Origin: Sphagnum magellanicum
Taxonomy: Eukaryota > Streptophyta > Sphagnopsida > Sphagnales > Sphagnaceae
Assembly (NCBI GenBank): GCA_021904315.1
Contig: CM038920.1
Location: 14,508,001 to 14,572,000, forward strand
Reading direction: 5' to 3'
DNA length: 64,000 nucleotides
A program made the position numbers and the translations under genes. The notes under the pieces were generated by a model. That model was not told the origin of the DNA. It saw only the letters and a program-made list of their open reading frames with translations, and did no database searches. Positions 13,039 to 23,880 of the stretch are shown here, piece after piece. The stretch's first letter is position 1, and the number at the start of each line of letters is the position of its first letter.

Positions 13039-13794
13039 AACTTTCATTACTTGAGTCTTGGATATTTACATGATGGAAAATAAACTTGACTAGTGGTACC
13101 CGTGACTACATCACTCCAGCCATCCCGAACGTGCAGTGGTCTTGACCAACGTTGTACGAGTATCAGAATCAGCTGTGTGTACCCTCAGGTTATCAGTTCG
13201 AGTATTTACTCCTTTACCTGACGTTAGAAAACTCAAAACCCCAGTTCTGACATTTATTAGATATAAAAAAAACGAGACCCATGTCTGCCTAACAAAAATG
13301 TATTGGACTTTGGCATGCTTTCAAAGTCATAAAATTCAATAACCTCTAACTTAGATGCTTCATTCTAATGCAATTAATTTTAGCCTAATTTTTATTTGAA
13401 AAAAATCAACAGATTAGAAGAATTTTAAAAAGTTGAAAATTTTCAAAATAAATTGATTATTATTCTATAATAAAGAATTTTTTAAAATATTATTTCTATT
13501 TTATGCTGAGTTTGTAGAGTTTAGATATATATTATACCAAAATTTGGAAGTTGAATTTTAATTTATGTTAGCGAAAACTTTGTAAAAAGAGTACACAATG
13601 GATATGAGGTTTTTGTTATGGAATGACAAACATTGGATGATATTTTTTTCCCTTTTCATGAGTTGAACATGAGGGGTTTTTAAAAAAAAACAATTATAGA
13701 GAAAGGAAGACAAATATGAAAATATGAATTGAATTTAACCTTCAAATAAACTATGATCATTGTCCATTGTGAATTTCTCAAAGGTTAAAATCAT

Positions 13795-14235
13795 GAAAGT
13801 TCACCATTATGGATGAAAAAAAGAAGAAAAAAAAGGTCTCCAAGATGAATTTAATGACAAATCTTCATGAGATTAACATCCATTGAAAACCATTATATTA
13901 AAATAATATTTATTTTTTTACTTCACCAAAAAAAGGAAATATTCATGCAACTCAGCCATTGTGGATGAAAAATATACTTCCCAAGATGAAAACAACAAAA
14001 TATTCATGAGATGACCATCCATTGAAAACAATAACGTTAAAATAATATTTATCATTCAATTCACAAAAAAAGGAAATATTCATAAAACTTGGGCATTTTG
14101 GATGGAATTTTTTTTTAAAAAAAAATCTGCAGGATGAAAAGTGACAATTCTTGATGGGATGAACATCCATTGAAAACAATGGTAAATAAAAATAAAAATT
14201 GTTTTACTTTAAGAAAAAGGAAATAAATTTACGAA
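13795..14235 (+). repeat. Degenerate tandem repeat, about 137-153 bp period, three copies
   Basis: Three units share an ATGG/GTGGATG segment (near 13,803, 13,956 and 14,093), then AAGATGAA or AGGATGAA, then ATCCATTGAAAAC, and then an A-rich end. The copies are AT-rich and diverged. They lie directly upstream of the 57-bp minisatellite. Confidence 0.7.
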
Positions 14236-14304
14236 AATGAAATTGCCTGGTCACTGAAGAGAGAATGTTTTTTTGGGCAGACCTGATGAAACCCGAAGAA
14301 GGCT

Positions 14305-14592
14305 CCTGAAAGGAAATAACTCGAAAGATGGAGAGAGAAAGGAGAAATGGGAAGGGGGCGGAAGATACTGAAAAGAAATGACTTGAAAGATAGAGAGAAG
14401 GGAAAAAGAAAGGGAACTTAGATACTGAAAAGAAATAACCCGAAAGATGGAGAGAAATGGAAGAGGAGAGGGGCCGAAAATCCGAAAAGAAATGACCTGG
14501 AAGGCGGCGGGACAGCGAAAAGAAAGGGACCGAAGATACTGAAAAGAAATAACTCGAAAGATGGAGAGAAAGGGAAAAGAAAGGAGCACGGA
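14305..14592 (+). repeat. 57-bp purine-rich minisatellite, five copies, upstream of RHD3
   Basis: Five units with a regular 57-bp spacing start near 14307, 14364, 14421, 14478 and 14535. The shared core is GATACTGAAAAGAAAT, then AC-x-x-GAAAGATGGAGAG. Because 57 is divisible by three, the minus strand stays open as a 19-residue repeat in a 150-codon ORF (14,251-14,703). That ORF overlaps the RHD3 promoter or leader and has no known homology, so I treat it as a by-product of the repeat. Confidence 0.85.
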
Positions 14593-15100
14593 GTAAGCAA
14601 GAGAGCTTTCGTACTCTTCTCCCTGTTCTTCGTGATTCTTTCTCTCGTCTTCGTCGTTCTCTCGATTCTCAGCGGAAACAAGCTTCGATCTCGCGCTCTC
14701 CAATTTATCTAGCTTTTCGATTCATTCTACAGTGTTCAGCATTTTTTTTCTTCATTGGGTTCTTCTGCAATTCGCCCACAATCAAGCCTTTGTTTTTTTC
14801 TCGACAGTTAAGAAGAACCGTGTGTCCGTGTTTTTTTCCCGTAGCTCCTTGTTTCAATCCGAAATCTGAAGCTCCCGAGCACTAGAGAAGAAGGATTTAC
14901 GGAGAGATTCGGAAGCAGGAACGTTGGTTTGCAGTCTGCAGGAAATCCGTGAATTTGGGGCTTCTTAACGGTCCTGCTGCGTGTTTCCTCTTCTTTCAGT
15001 CTGTGGTTTGTAGTTGGAGAGGGAAAGTCTTGAAGAAGGGGAGGAAGAAGAGGAGGAGGAGGAGGAGGAGGGTGTGGGGGGTTGGGGGGGAGTCTCTCGC

Positions 15101-18100
15101 ATGGCGGCGGCGGCGGCACAGACGACGCTGCAGCTGATCGATGGATCGGGAACGTTCAACGAGAAGGGGTTGGAAGCTTTCGTGCGGGAAGTGAGGCTAG
15201 CGGAATGCGGACTCTCGTATGCAGTTGTAGCAATCATGGGACCACAAAGCTCAGGCAAGTCGACGCTGATGAACCATCTGTTCAAGACCCGGTTTGTGGA
15301 GATGGATGCGTTCAAGGGTCGCAGCCAGACGACACAAGGAGTATGGCTTGCGCGAGCTGAGGGCGGCGTGGATCCGTGTACCCTAGTGATGGATTTGGAA
15401 GGGACGGATGGCAGAGAGAGAGGAGAAGATGATACTGCATTCGAGAAACAGAGCTCGCTGTTTGCCCTAGCGGTTTCTGACATTGTGCTCATCAACATGT
15501 GGTGCCATGACATTGGAAGGGAACAAGCAGCAAACAAACCCTTGCTCAAGACTGTCTTCCAGGTCATGATGAGACTCTTCACGCCACGCAAGACCACTCT
15601 GCTATTTGTCATCAGGGACAAAACCCGCACTCCCCTTGAGACTTTGGAGCCAATTCTGCGCGAAGACATCCAGAAGATTTGGGATGTTGTACCCAAGCCT
15701 GAGAAGTACCAGCACACACCACTGAGTGAGTTCTTCAATGTTCAAGTCACAGCACTGGCAAATTTTGAGGAGAAAGAGGAGCAGTTCAAGGAACAAGTCG
15801 CAGAGCTGCGCACTCGATTCATGAACTCTGTTGCACCTGGTGGATTGGCTGGGGATCGACGTGCTGTCATCCCAGGTACGGGTTTCCCTTTCTCCACGCA
15901 GCAGATTTGGAAGGTGATCAAGGAGAATAAGGACCTTGACCTGCCCGCACATAAGGTGATGGTGGCAACAGTGCGATGTGAGGAAATTGCACATGAGAAG
16001 ATCATGGCACTGGGATCGAATCCTGAATGGCAACAGCTTGAACAAAGGGTACGTGATGATGTGCCAGTTCCACACTTTGGCTCGGCTGTCAGCTCCATCT
16101 TGGAAAGGTATCTGTTGGAGTATGATGCAGAGGCTGCCTACTTTGAGGAAGGAGTGAGGATGGTGAAGCGATCTTTTCTGATGTCAAAGCTTCTTGATCA
16201 TGTGCAACCTAGTTACCAAACTGTATTAGGGCACCACCGGGTCAAGACCTTGAGTGTGTTCAAGCAGAAGCTCAACAGCGCAACAGATTCTTCTTCACAG
16301 AAACTAGGTTTTGCCATCCTTGTGCGACAATGTTCTGAGGCTGCCATGGTGGATTTTGATGCTTGCTGTGCAGGTAATTGATGGGAAAAAAACCCTAATT
16401 AGGAACCCTAATTCCTTTGCATGTGATGTAATGAATGATATATGCCAGATATAAAATCCTGCAGTATAACATTCCTTCCACTGAGGATGAGCAAAGGCTG
16501 TGTTGCTAGCACTGTGCTTGGGGATTCGCATACTGAGATGTGTATGTTCCAGGCCAGTCATTATAAGTTGGAGTTGCTTGTGCATGGAGTTTTGTGTGCA
16601 AGCCTTTAACTTGTTGAGATGCGGTTTGCAGTATCCATGTTGAATTGGTCATTTCCATGTCCAAAGAGTCAGGTAGAAGTAGTGGCAGCTGTGGAAGCTT
16701 GTCATAACTGCATACTTACCACTTGAAGCAAAATGCAATGTGCATAATGCAGAGTCATATCGACCAGGGTTCAATGGTGAGCTTCTCTAACTGTTGTTGT
16801 GATTTTATAGTACCTTGCAAGAGAGATGCTGATTGGTCTTATGTGTGATTGGGTCCAGATGCTCAAATCATGGAAGCAGACTGGGACACATCAAAGTTGA
16901 AAGAGAAGCTTCGTCGGGACATTGATGCTTACAGCCGATCAGTGCGTGCAGAGAAGATTTTGCAACTCACAAAAACATTTGAAAAGAAGCTGGATGTGGC
17001 CATTGGGGATCCTGCTGCCTCTCTTCTGGATGCAGCTTCTCCTGACACTTGGCCAGCTGTCACAAAGCTTCTGGAGCATGAAGTTGCAGTGGCAACATCT
17101 GGCTTCAAACATGCAATTGAAGGGTTTGAGCCCACTACAGAAGAGCTGTCACCCATGCTGGTTGAAATATTCACCTATGGCCGAGGGATTGTGGAGAAGA
17201 AGGCAAGGGAAGAAGCTGGGCAAGTGATCATTCGAATGAAGGATCGCTTCACCAGTGTGTTTGGGCATGAAGCAGACAATATGCCTAGGGTTTGGGGAGA
17301 GGAACATGATGTTCGAGCTATCACAAGAGATGCTCGAGTTGCTTCTGTGAAGCTTCTTGCAGTTCTGGCTGCTGTACGCTTGAAACCAAGGGGTATAAGC
17401 TCTGATGTGATTGAAACATCACTCTTGACATTGGTGGGGGAACCTCAGGATTCTTTGCAGCGAACACTATCACGAAAGTTATCAGTCAATAGCACAACTT
17501 CAAATCCCAATCCTGCATCTGCAGGTTCACAGGTATTGGCAGCTAGTACATGGCCAGGTATTTCTCCATCAGATATCTTACTTACTCCTGTGCAGTGCAA
17601 AACGATATGGCGGCAATTCCAGAATGAAACAGAGTATACAATTAGCCAAGCTCTTGCTGCACAAGATGCTGCAAAACGAGGAAAATCATGGATGCCACCT
17701 CCATGGGCAATCTGTGCTATGGTGGTGCTTGGATTCAATGAGTTTATGGCTCTTCTCCGGAACCCTTTGTACATAGCCATTCTATTTGTCCTTTATCTGT
17801 TCCTGAAGGCTGTTTGGGTACAGCTTGACATCAAGCGGGAATTTGATCATGGCTTTTTACCAGGGATTCTATCAATCTCATCAAAGCTGCTCCCCACTTT
17901 GATGAACTTATTGAAGAAGCTTGCCGATGAAGGTCAGAGAATAGGAGTGGATGCAGGTGCAGGCTCCAATCAGACTAATGGTACAAACACAAATGGCGTT
18001 CAGCATAGAGATATTCAGCTTAATGATATGGCAGCAGATTCTGTGTCAGAGTCCAGCTTTGAAAATGGTGATCACATGACAGGGAACTTGAGGCAGCGAC

Positions 18101-18120
18101 AGCCAACCAAATATAGTTAG
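15101..18120 (+). CDS. RHD3: RHD3/SEY1-type dynamin-like GTPase (atlastin functional analogue)
   Basis: There are two exons, 15101-16373 and 16859-18120, separated by a 485-bp GT-AG intron (donor CAG/GTAATT, acceptor GTCCAG). They encode about 844 residues, close to Arabidopsis RHD3 (about 800). The P-loop GPQSSGKS is near residues 47-54. The [13 protein letters not shown] switch region is near 98-110, and VIRDKT is the probable G4 motif. Two hydrophobic segments near residues 705-750 ([13 protein letters not shown] and [10 protein letters not shown]) form the ER membrane hairpin, followed by a polar tail. The family catalyses GTP-dependent homotypic fusion of ER tubules and supports root-hair growth. 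The ATG at 15101 was chosen because [11 protein letters not shown] follows closely, as in RHD3. An in-frame upstream ATG at 15014 would add a Glu run from a GGA repeat. One intron is unusually few for this family. Confidence 0.95.
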
Positions 18121-20801
18121 CTCTAGTGTCAGGTTTGCTTCCTATTTAAATCATAATCTAGACTCAGAAACTGTGTCTTGGCTTATATTTGATCGCAGGT
18201 TAGGTTGTGTAGCTTCCCCTCCTCCTACACACCAAGTGAAGATCCAAAAGCTTTTTCTCCTTCCAATCTATGATTTTCTTCCTGCAATTACTATGCTCCA
18301 AATTTGTGGAGGTCTTACTTGAAACACCCAAAAATCTGAACCTTGTCAATAGTATTTCCACTTCTCTGCTCAGATTCTCAGCAGATATACCATCATTTTA
18401 GACAAGGATCCAATAGAGTAAATTGAGCTCTCAGAAATTCTTATTGGCCCTTCTTTTTGAGGGTCCCAGCAGAGAGGGTGAACTTTTTTGGTCCTGTCTT
18501 CATGTTACTCACATGAATTCAGGATGAGGTTATAGTCTTTTTGGCAGAGATGTTTTTCGGGGTATGAGGTATATATTGATTTTCCGAATGTGTTCCAAAT
18601 TATAGAACTAAGTAAAGTATAAAAGACCCAATAGAGGACAGAACCCTACTTGAGGTAGTTCATCTCTTTTTCAGTGAAAACATGGTCTGCTCGATTCCAT
18701 GCCAGGGGGTATGGCACCAAATATTGGGTGAAAACTAGGGTTTTGTAATGTCCTTCAAATGATAACAATGAAACTTGAAACTTTACATATGGTGGATGAT
18801 GGGATGTGGCTAATGAATGGGCTGTCTGTATGAATGGTTCTTATATGTTTAGGCTTAACAATAGTGGTGGAAACTAGTCCCTTGAGTGAAGCTGAATTCT
18901 AACTGAATTCTTTTTCTTCAATGGGTACTTCAATTACAGCAGAGATAAGTACATAGCAAATCACAGCTGGTGGAAAACTCTGGCGCAAACTTTTCCTTGA
19001 TTTGTGTTTTCAAAGTGGATTACAGTTTGTGGTCATCTTCGGAATTGATGGAATTGGAGGACAATGACAAAACCTTGCTCACAATGTACACACAGGCAGA
19101 TAGTACGAGGATGGACATGAGAATTCAGAAGGTTGTGGTTTCAAACTTCCATGGGAGGTCGTCAAGATTTGCAACAAAAGAGATGACTTGATGCACAAGT
19201 TTTTTATGTTGGAGAACAGACAAAAAGACTTGGAGAATGTGAGAATGCAACAGGAAATAGAGAGCTTGTGAACTTTTTTGAAATACAAGTAGGCAAGCCT
19301 CCTAGAAGGAATTGTTAAGCTGCAGCTATGGGACTCCATTTTAGCATCTCAACAGAATGAAGAGTCAGGTGCTCAAGAACTAACTCAACTCAACAAGAAT
19401 GTTGCACAGACAAAGAGATTCCATACCATGAACTGCAAATCAGCTGAATGATTATATATGAATGTAATTGAACAACACATTCCCAGAGAGGAGAAGACAA
19501 CAGGATGCCTTCCGGAAGGAATGAGAACTCTATTGCACAAGACATAGTGAATAAGAATGTGTCTGCTTAAGGTAGGGGCCAGGCAACAGGGTATCTAAGA
19601 GGGCCTCAATACCAGCAGCCAAGATGTGAGGTGGCACTTCATCACCCGAACACTACCTGCTTTCCCTTTTCCACCAACACCTTCATCAGCTCCACCTCAC
19701 ATGTCATGATCCACCAACCCAACCCAACCAAAAATCATCATGTCATTTTCATTTTCAGCTCCAAGGTAATCCAAGGGATGAACCAGACAATCCACTGGCT
19801 CTGTTTGTTCTCAAGTACTCCATGCAATTTGCCATCAAGGTATTGCAGTTCCGTCAGGCATCATTGTCCATCATGTCCACTGGAAGTTGAGATAGTGGAA
19901 ACATATATTTGTAAACCTCCATATTACCCCCTTTGTGCAGCAAAATCAAGAGGTCTCCCATCAGTTGGCACCCTTCATATTACACAGCACTTTGGATTCC
20001 TAGCCCTCTGAAGTGCCTGTTCTGATCCTGTGGCCACAGGAGCTAAATCCTAAACCTCCAACCTGTGAGGCTGCTCTCTTCAAGCTAGCTCTTTGGTGAA
20101 TTGTTCTCCAAGCTACGCACATTCGTGGGTTCATGCAAGCCCAAAGCTAGAGCACATGGGGTTTCTTCTTTCCTGTGTACAAAGATATTGATAGTAGATT
20201 CCAGAACCAAAAGACAATTTCCCCTGCAAAATGATAGTACACGTACATAGAGAGCCGAGGGATCTCATGCAACTGGTTGAACTCAATGCAATTCTCCGAG
20301 TCAGTCAGAGATTGGACAGGCAGTCCACAGGTGTACAGAAAGAGCAGATGAGCAGAATTCTGAGTTGACAACATAATAAGCAAACTTGAAATGTGTGGTT
20401 CTGACAAAATATGTAGCCTGTGAAGGAAACTTGGATTTGTCCTTCCAACACATCTATCCAACTATTGCACAGTTTGGTGACCAAATCCATTTCATCTAAA
20501 TTGATGGGTGTTCATGTTGAAAGCAATTGCTTGTAAATATGATTGCACCCAATGCCAAAACTGAAACTTGGCAAAACTATGGCAAGATTCAATCCACGCA
20601 TCAAGATTCTTCATCAGTTCAAGTTGCCAGACCCCCAGAAAAGTGAAAAATCTATGCTGTCCAGTTCTGGGCAAGATATGAATCCAGGCCAAAATTGATG
20701 GCATTTTGTACTGCAGATTGGACCAGTGATTGTACTATGAAACAGATATGCACATGAGGAGAAAGTAAGAGGAATGAGGAGCAAGGTGCATTACAGTAAA
20801 T
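18121..20801. other. Spacer between the convergent RHD3 and J-protein genes
   Basis: RHD3 (plus) and the J-protein gene (minus) converge here. The first few hundred bases after 18120 are probably the RHD3 3' untranslated region, and the bases just left of 20802 that of the J-protein gene. Short ORFs, including one of 126 codons at 19,631-20,011 on the plus strand, resemble no known family. No repeats or RNA genes were recognised. Confidence 0.45.
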
Positions 20802-23410
20802 CTAGCTTGTCTTCCACCACTTCAAAAAGGTTGACAAAGTATCTTTGACTTTGGCTATCTTAGAGACCAAAGACTTCTCGTATGTTCTTCCAGTCTCTGA
20901 ATCCAAAGTCTTGTATGCTACAGCCATGATGAACATTGCTGGGTGTAACCTGCACCCTCCATCTTCATCCCCATTAGCCACTTCCAGTTCATTACACAAA
21001 GTCTCACACCAGAGTAAACAGAAAAGCATCTAACAATTTCATCATGGTGCCAACAAAGTTTGAGTGAGGGAGTGAATAGTTGGCAACTCATACCTTTGTT
21101 CATTATGCTCCCTTAAACCCAAAGTCTTTCTCCTTGGGACATGATGTTCCTTTTCCCATGTCTCAATGTACCAACCCCCAACATCATGTGTGGTGGAGCG
21201 AGGTGCGAAAATCCAGAATCTTGTAGACCCAACACACATCCCAGCAAAATATATAATCAACAGACAACAGACATCCTCCTCAAATTTCCAACAGGAATAC
21301 AAAACCAGAATTAAGAAGTCCTCCAATTGCAGAAGAACCCTGCTAGTATGCTTTCATTCAACACAGCAAATCAGCATATCATATCAAACTTCTCAGGCAA
21401 ACTTGGTCAATTACCTGCTCGAGGGCAAGCTGGCACGACGGCATCGACATTCACAACGACCACCTTCTTTGAACCACCACATGTGCTTCACCTGACCACC
21501 ATCAGAAACCATATATCGTATTGTAGTGAATGCACTGAGCTTATCAGCAATTGTCATTGATGAGAACCTGCCAAACGTAAATAAAACAAAGCATCCAAAA
21601 AGGGGGAGAGAAAGGCACAAGATGGAAGGTACAACTTTGTATTTACTGTGATGAGACTGTAGTGTTTATCCTTTCATTCAGCAAACTAGAATTCTAAATG
21701 TAACAGGAAGGCAAACTGATATCTATACGTCCTCATCCAGAGCTGAAGAAGACTTGGAGCTAAATTTGCAAAATTGACTTCCAAGTGAACATTCTAGTAA
21801 AGAAGAACATATGGCCACTGACAGACACAGCAGTGATCATAACTGCTCCAGATATCTATGAATATACCTACAGAGGAATCTCCACAACGACAATTTGAAG
21901 GTAAAATGACAATAAAACCCTGAACAGTTATCCTGGAAACAAAGTGCAGAATCAAAAAATCTCAACAGCCATTGAAATGGGTATAAACTACATCAGTGTC
22001 TTCTTCTTACCCACCAGCGGTGTTTGATGTTGCACAATCTTGTGAGTTCTTCTACCGTCAGGACCATAGACTGCACAAACTCTTCCAAGTTTTGTTGTAC
22101 TCAAGCCATGTATGGTCCCTAAGAACTTTGTGTTGACACTGGGAGTTGCATAAACAGTCTGGGGATCTGAGATCCAATTTTGAGCAGGCTCAGAATCTCC
22201 AGGAGCAGCAGCAGGAGCAGCAGCAGGAGCAGCAAGCGCCTCTGCTGTCAAGAAAACGGACACAAAGTCATGTGAACGAGTCCCATCCGTATATCCATTA
22301 TTGCTTGCATTTGATCGTGACCTGGTTGCTTTTGCAACCAATTTTCCAAACAAGTGCAATTCAAGGTCAACATAAGCTGATGCATCCGTTGAATGAAGAA
22401 GCTCCTCTTGATATGATGGAGATCTTCTTCTTCTACTGTTCTTGTTGGTGGGACCTGAATTGCTGAGATTGAAGAATGTCCTCCTTGCAGAAGCAGAAGG
22501 AGGAGGATGAGAAGGAAGCTGCTGGTCATCATCTGAATCCAGTAGAGGAGGATTTACACAATGCAAGTCTTGCAACAACAGAGGTGGTTGCTGCTGATGA
22601 TGATGCTGCTGCTGCTGTCGTACAAAGCCAAAGAGCTGCCGACCTGAAACAAGATGAAGAATCTCATCTGTTCCAAGCCCGGCTCTCTCATCCGCTTCAA
22701 AACAGTCCGGGATTCTTCCCTGCCATCCTTCAATCAATTGAGGACCATGAAATGCTTTCAGCAAAGCAGATTGTAGCTCACCTCGTAGATGAAGCTCTTG
22801 AAACCCTAATCCTTGGGGATGAACAACAGATTCTAGAACAGCAGATGTTTTATACTTCTTCAACCATTCTGCAACTTCAAGATCTCCTCTTCCTCCTGTT
22901 GTGCTATCAGATTCTTGTTGTCGTTGTTGTCGTTCCCGGATAGTGTCCTTGGATTCTTTGTGATTTGCTTCAGCTTGAAGCTCAGCATCATAAGCTGCAC
23001 GCCTTTGTGGATCTGCCAGAATCTAACAAGCAAAAACCAGAATGAATCTCACTCCCCCCCTCCGCTTCTCTTGAACGTGATGCAATTCCTCGAGGAAACA
23101 AAGGTGTGAGAATGAAGATGCTTGCCTGATAAGCAGCGAGCACGCGAACAAACTGTTGTGCACTCGACCTCCGGCTATCATCATCATCAGCACAATTTGG
23201 TTGCAGATCAGGATGTGTCGCTTTGGCAAGGTCCCGGAAAGCAGCCCGGATGCTCTCTACACTGCAGCTCCGTTGCAACCCTAAGATAGTGTAAGCATTC
23301 TCACCTCCTCCTCCATCATCTTTCCAAGAAGAAGAAGAACATGATGCCCTCGCAAATTGCCACCATCCAAATCTCCTCCGCGCTTGCAGGATCGTCATAG
23401 ATGATGCCAT
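20802..23410 (-). CDS. J-domain (DnaJ-like) chaperone with conserved plant C-terminal domain
   Basis: Five exons are proposed: 23410-23126, 23022-22015, 21491-21415, 21219-21094 and 20949-20802. They join in phase to 547 codons. The N-terminus (MASSMTILQARRRFGWWQFA) is arginine-rich and lacks acidic residues, which suggests an organellar targeting peptide. The J domain follows, with AYTILGL, the HPD motif in ATHPDLQP, and QILADPQRRAAYD across the first junction. The middle is rich in Gln/His and Ala. The C-terminal part reads HQTPL/VKHMWW, CECRCRRASLP, DVGGWYIETWE and LHPAMFIMAVAYKTLD, a pattern I recall from a plant family of J proteins with a shared C-terminal domain. J domains stimulate the ATPase of Hsp70. 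A stop at 21988 falls inside an intron. The first intron has a GC donor. Start choice is uncertain because upstream in-frame ATGs exist. Confidence 0.8.
23023..23125 (-). other. Probable GC-AG intron in the J-protein gene
   Basis: The first coding exon ends with LAAYQ, and its next bases on the minus strand are GCAAGC. The acceptor is CTTGTTAG, followed by ILADPQRRAAYD. The join recreates the last helix of a J domain exactly in phase. GCAAG is the typical consensus of GC-AG introns, and no GT donor in phase is available. Confidence 0.75.
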
Positions 23411-23689
23411 CCCGATTGTGCGGCACACAAGAAAAATTCCCATCATCCCCAGATCCTCCTCCTTGTCCAGCAGCAGCATCCCCCTTCTTCGCAGATCCTC
23501 CTCCTCGTCCTCCAGCAGCAAACCCTTTCAAACCCTAGAACAGAGACTCAGAAGAAGAATGCTACAAAGCTGTTGCAAGTACTGAATTCATGGTTTTCTA
23601 GACCATTTCCTCTGTTGCAACTGGCAATCTTCAAGCTCCCATCTTCCGTTGTCTCCATCAATTCTACCTTGAATCCTGGAAAGGAGGAG

Positions 23690-23880
23690 CACCAGCAGAA
23701 CATGAAAGATTCAAAACCAGCAGAAGATGGAAGATTCTTTCACAAAATGTGGGAGGTTCTTCACAGCAGAACATGGGTGATTATTCTTCACAGTAGACGA
23801 TGGGATTTGCTTCCCAAAATGTGGGAGATTCTTCTCAGAAGATGGGAGAGAGATTCTTCAAGGTGCTTGCTTGTGCAATT
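23690..23880 (+). repeat. Degenerate purine-rich repeats upstream of the J-protein gene
   Basis: Several imperfect copies of a motif containing AAAATGTGGGAG, GATTCTT and GATGGGA occur within about 190 bp, upstream of the minus-strand J-protein start at 23410. The units vary in length, so no strict period can be given. They keep a plus-strand ORF open, but its product (KMWEVL, KMWEIL repeats) looks like a repeat by-product. Confidence 0.55.

Larger units (their letters stand above)
11321..14300. other. Intergenic spacer between the MEI1-like gene and RHD3
   Basis: No gene is recognised. The spacer holds repeated ATTTACAC/GTGTAAAT-type motifs near 11,560-11,720, a dispersed repeat (12,053-12,195), a G-tract (12,645-12,697), a C-tract followed by CA repeats (13,003-13,038) and an AT-rich degenerate tandem repeat (13,795-14,235). 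Two loosely similar stretches containing GATGAGT followed by AGAG or AGAT lie on either side of the G-tract. Confidence 0.5.

Noticed and set aside
14251..14703. 150-codon minus-strand ORF with 19-residue repeats
   Set aside because: It is produced by the 57-bp repeat, whose period is a multiple of three, it overlaps the RHD3 upstream region, and it has no known domain.
15014..15100. Upstream in-frame start of RHD3 with a Glu run
   Set aside because: The extra residues derive from a GGA microsatellite and a poly-G stretch. RHD3 proteins normally begin close to the QLIDG segment, so 15101 is preferred.
21988..22014. Stop codon at 21988 as the end of the J-protein
   Set aside because: A GT donor precedes it, and three downstream exons restore a conserved C-terminus in phase.
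22146..22943. Plus-strand ORFs of 106 and 155 codons
   Set aside because: They are shadows of the Gln/Ala-rich antisense coding sequence of the J-protein gene.
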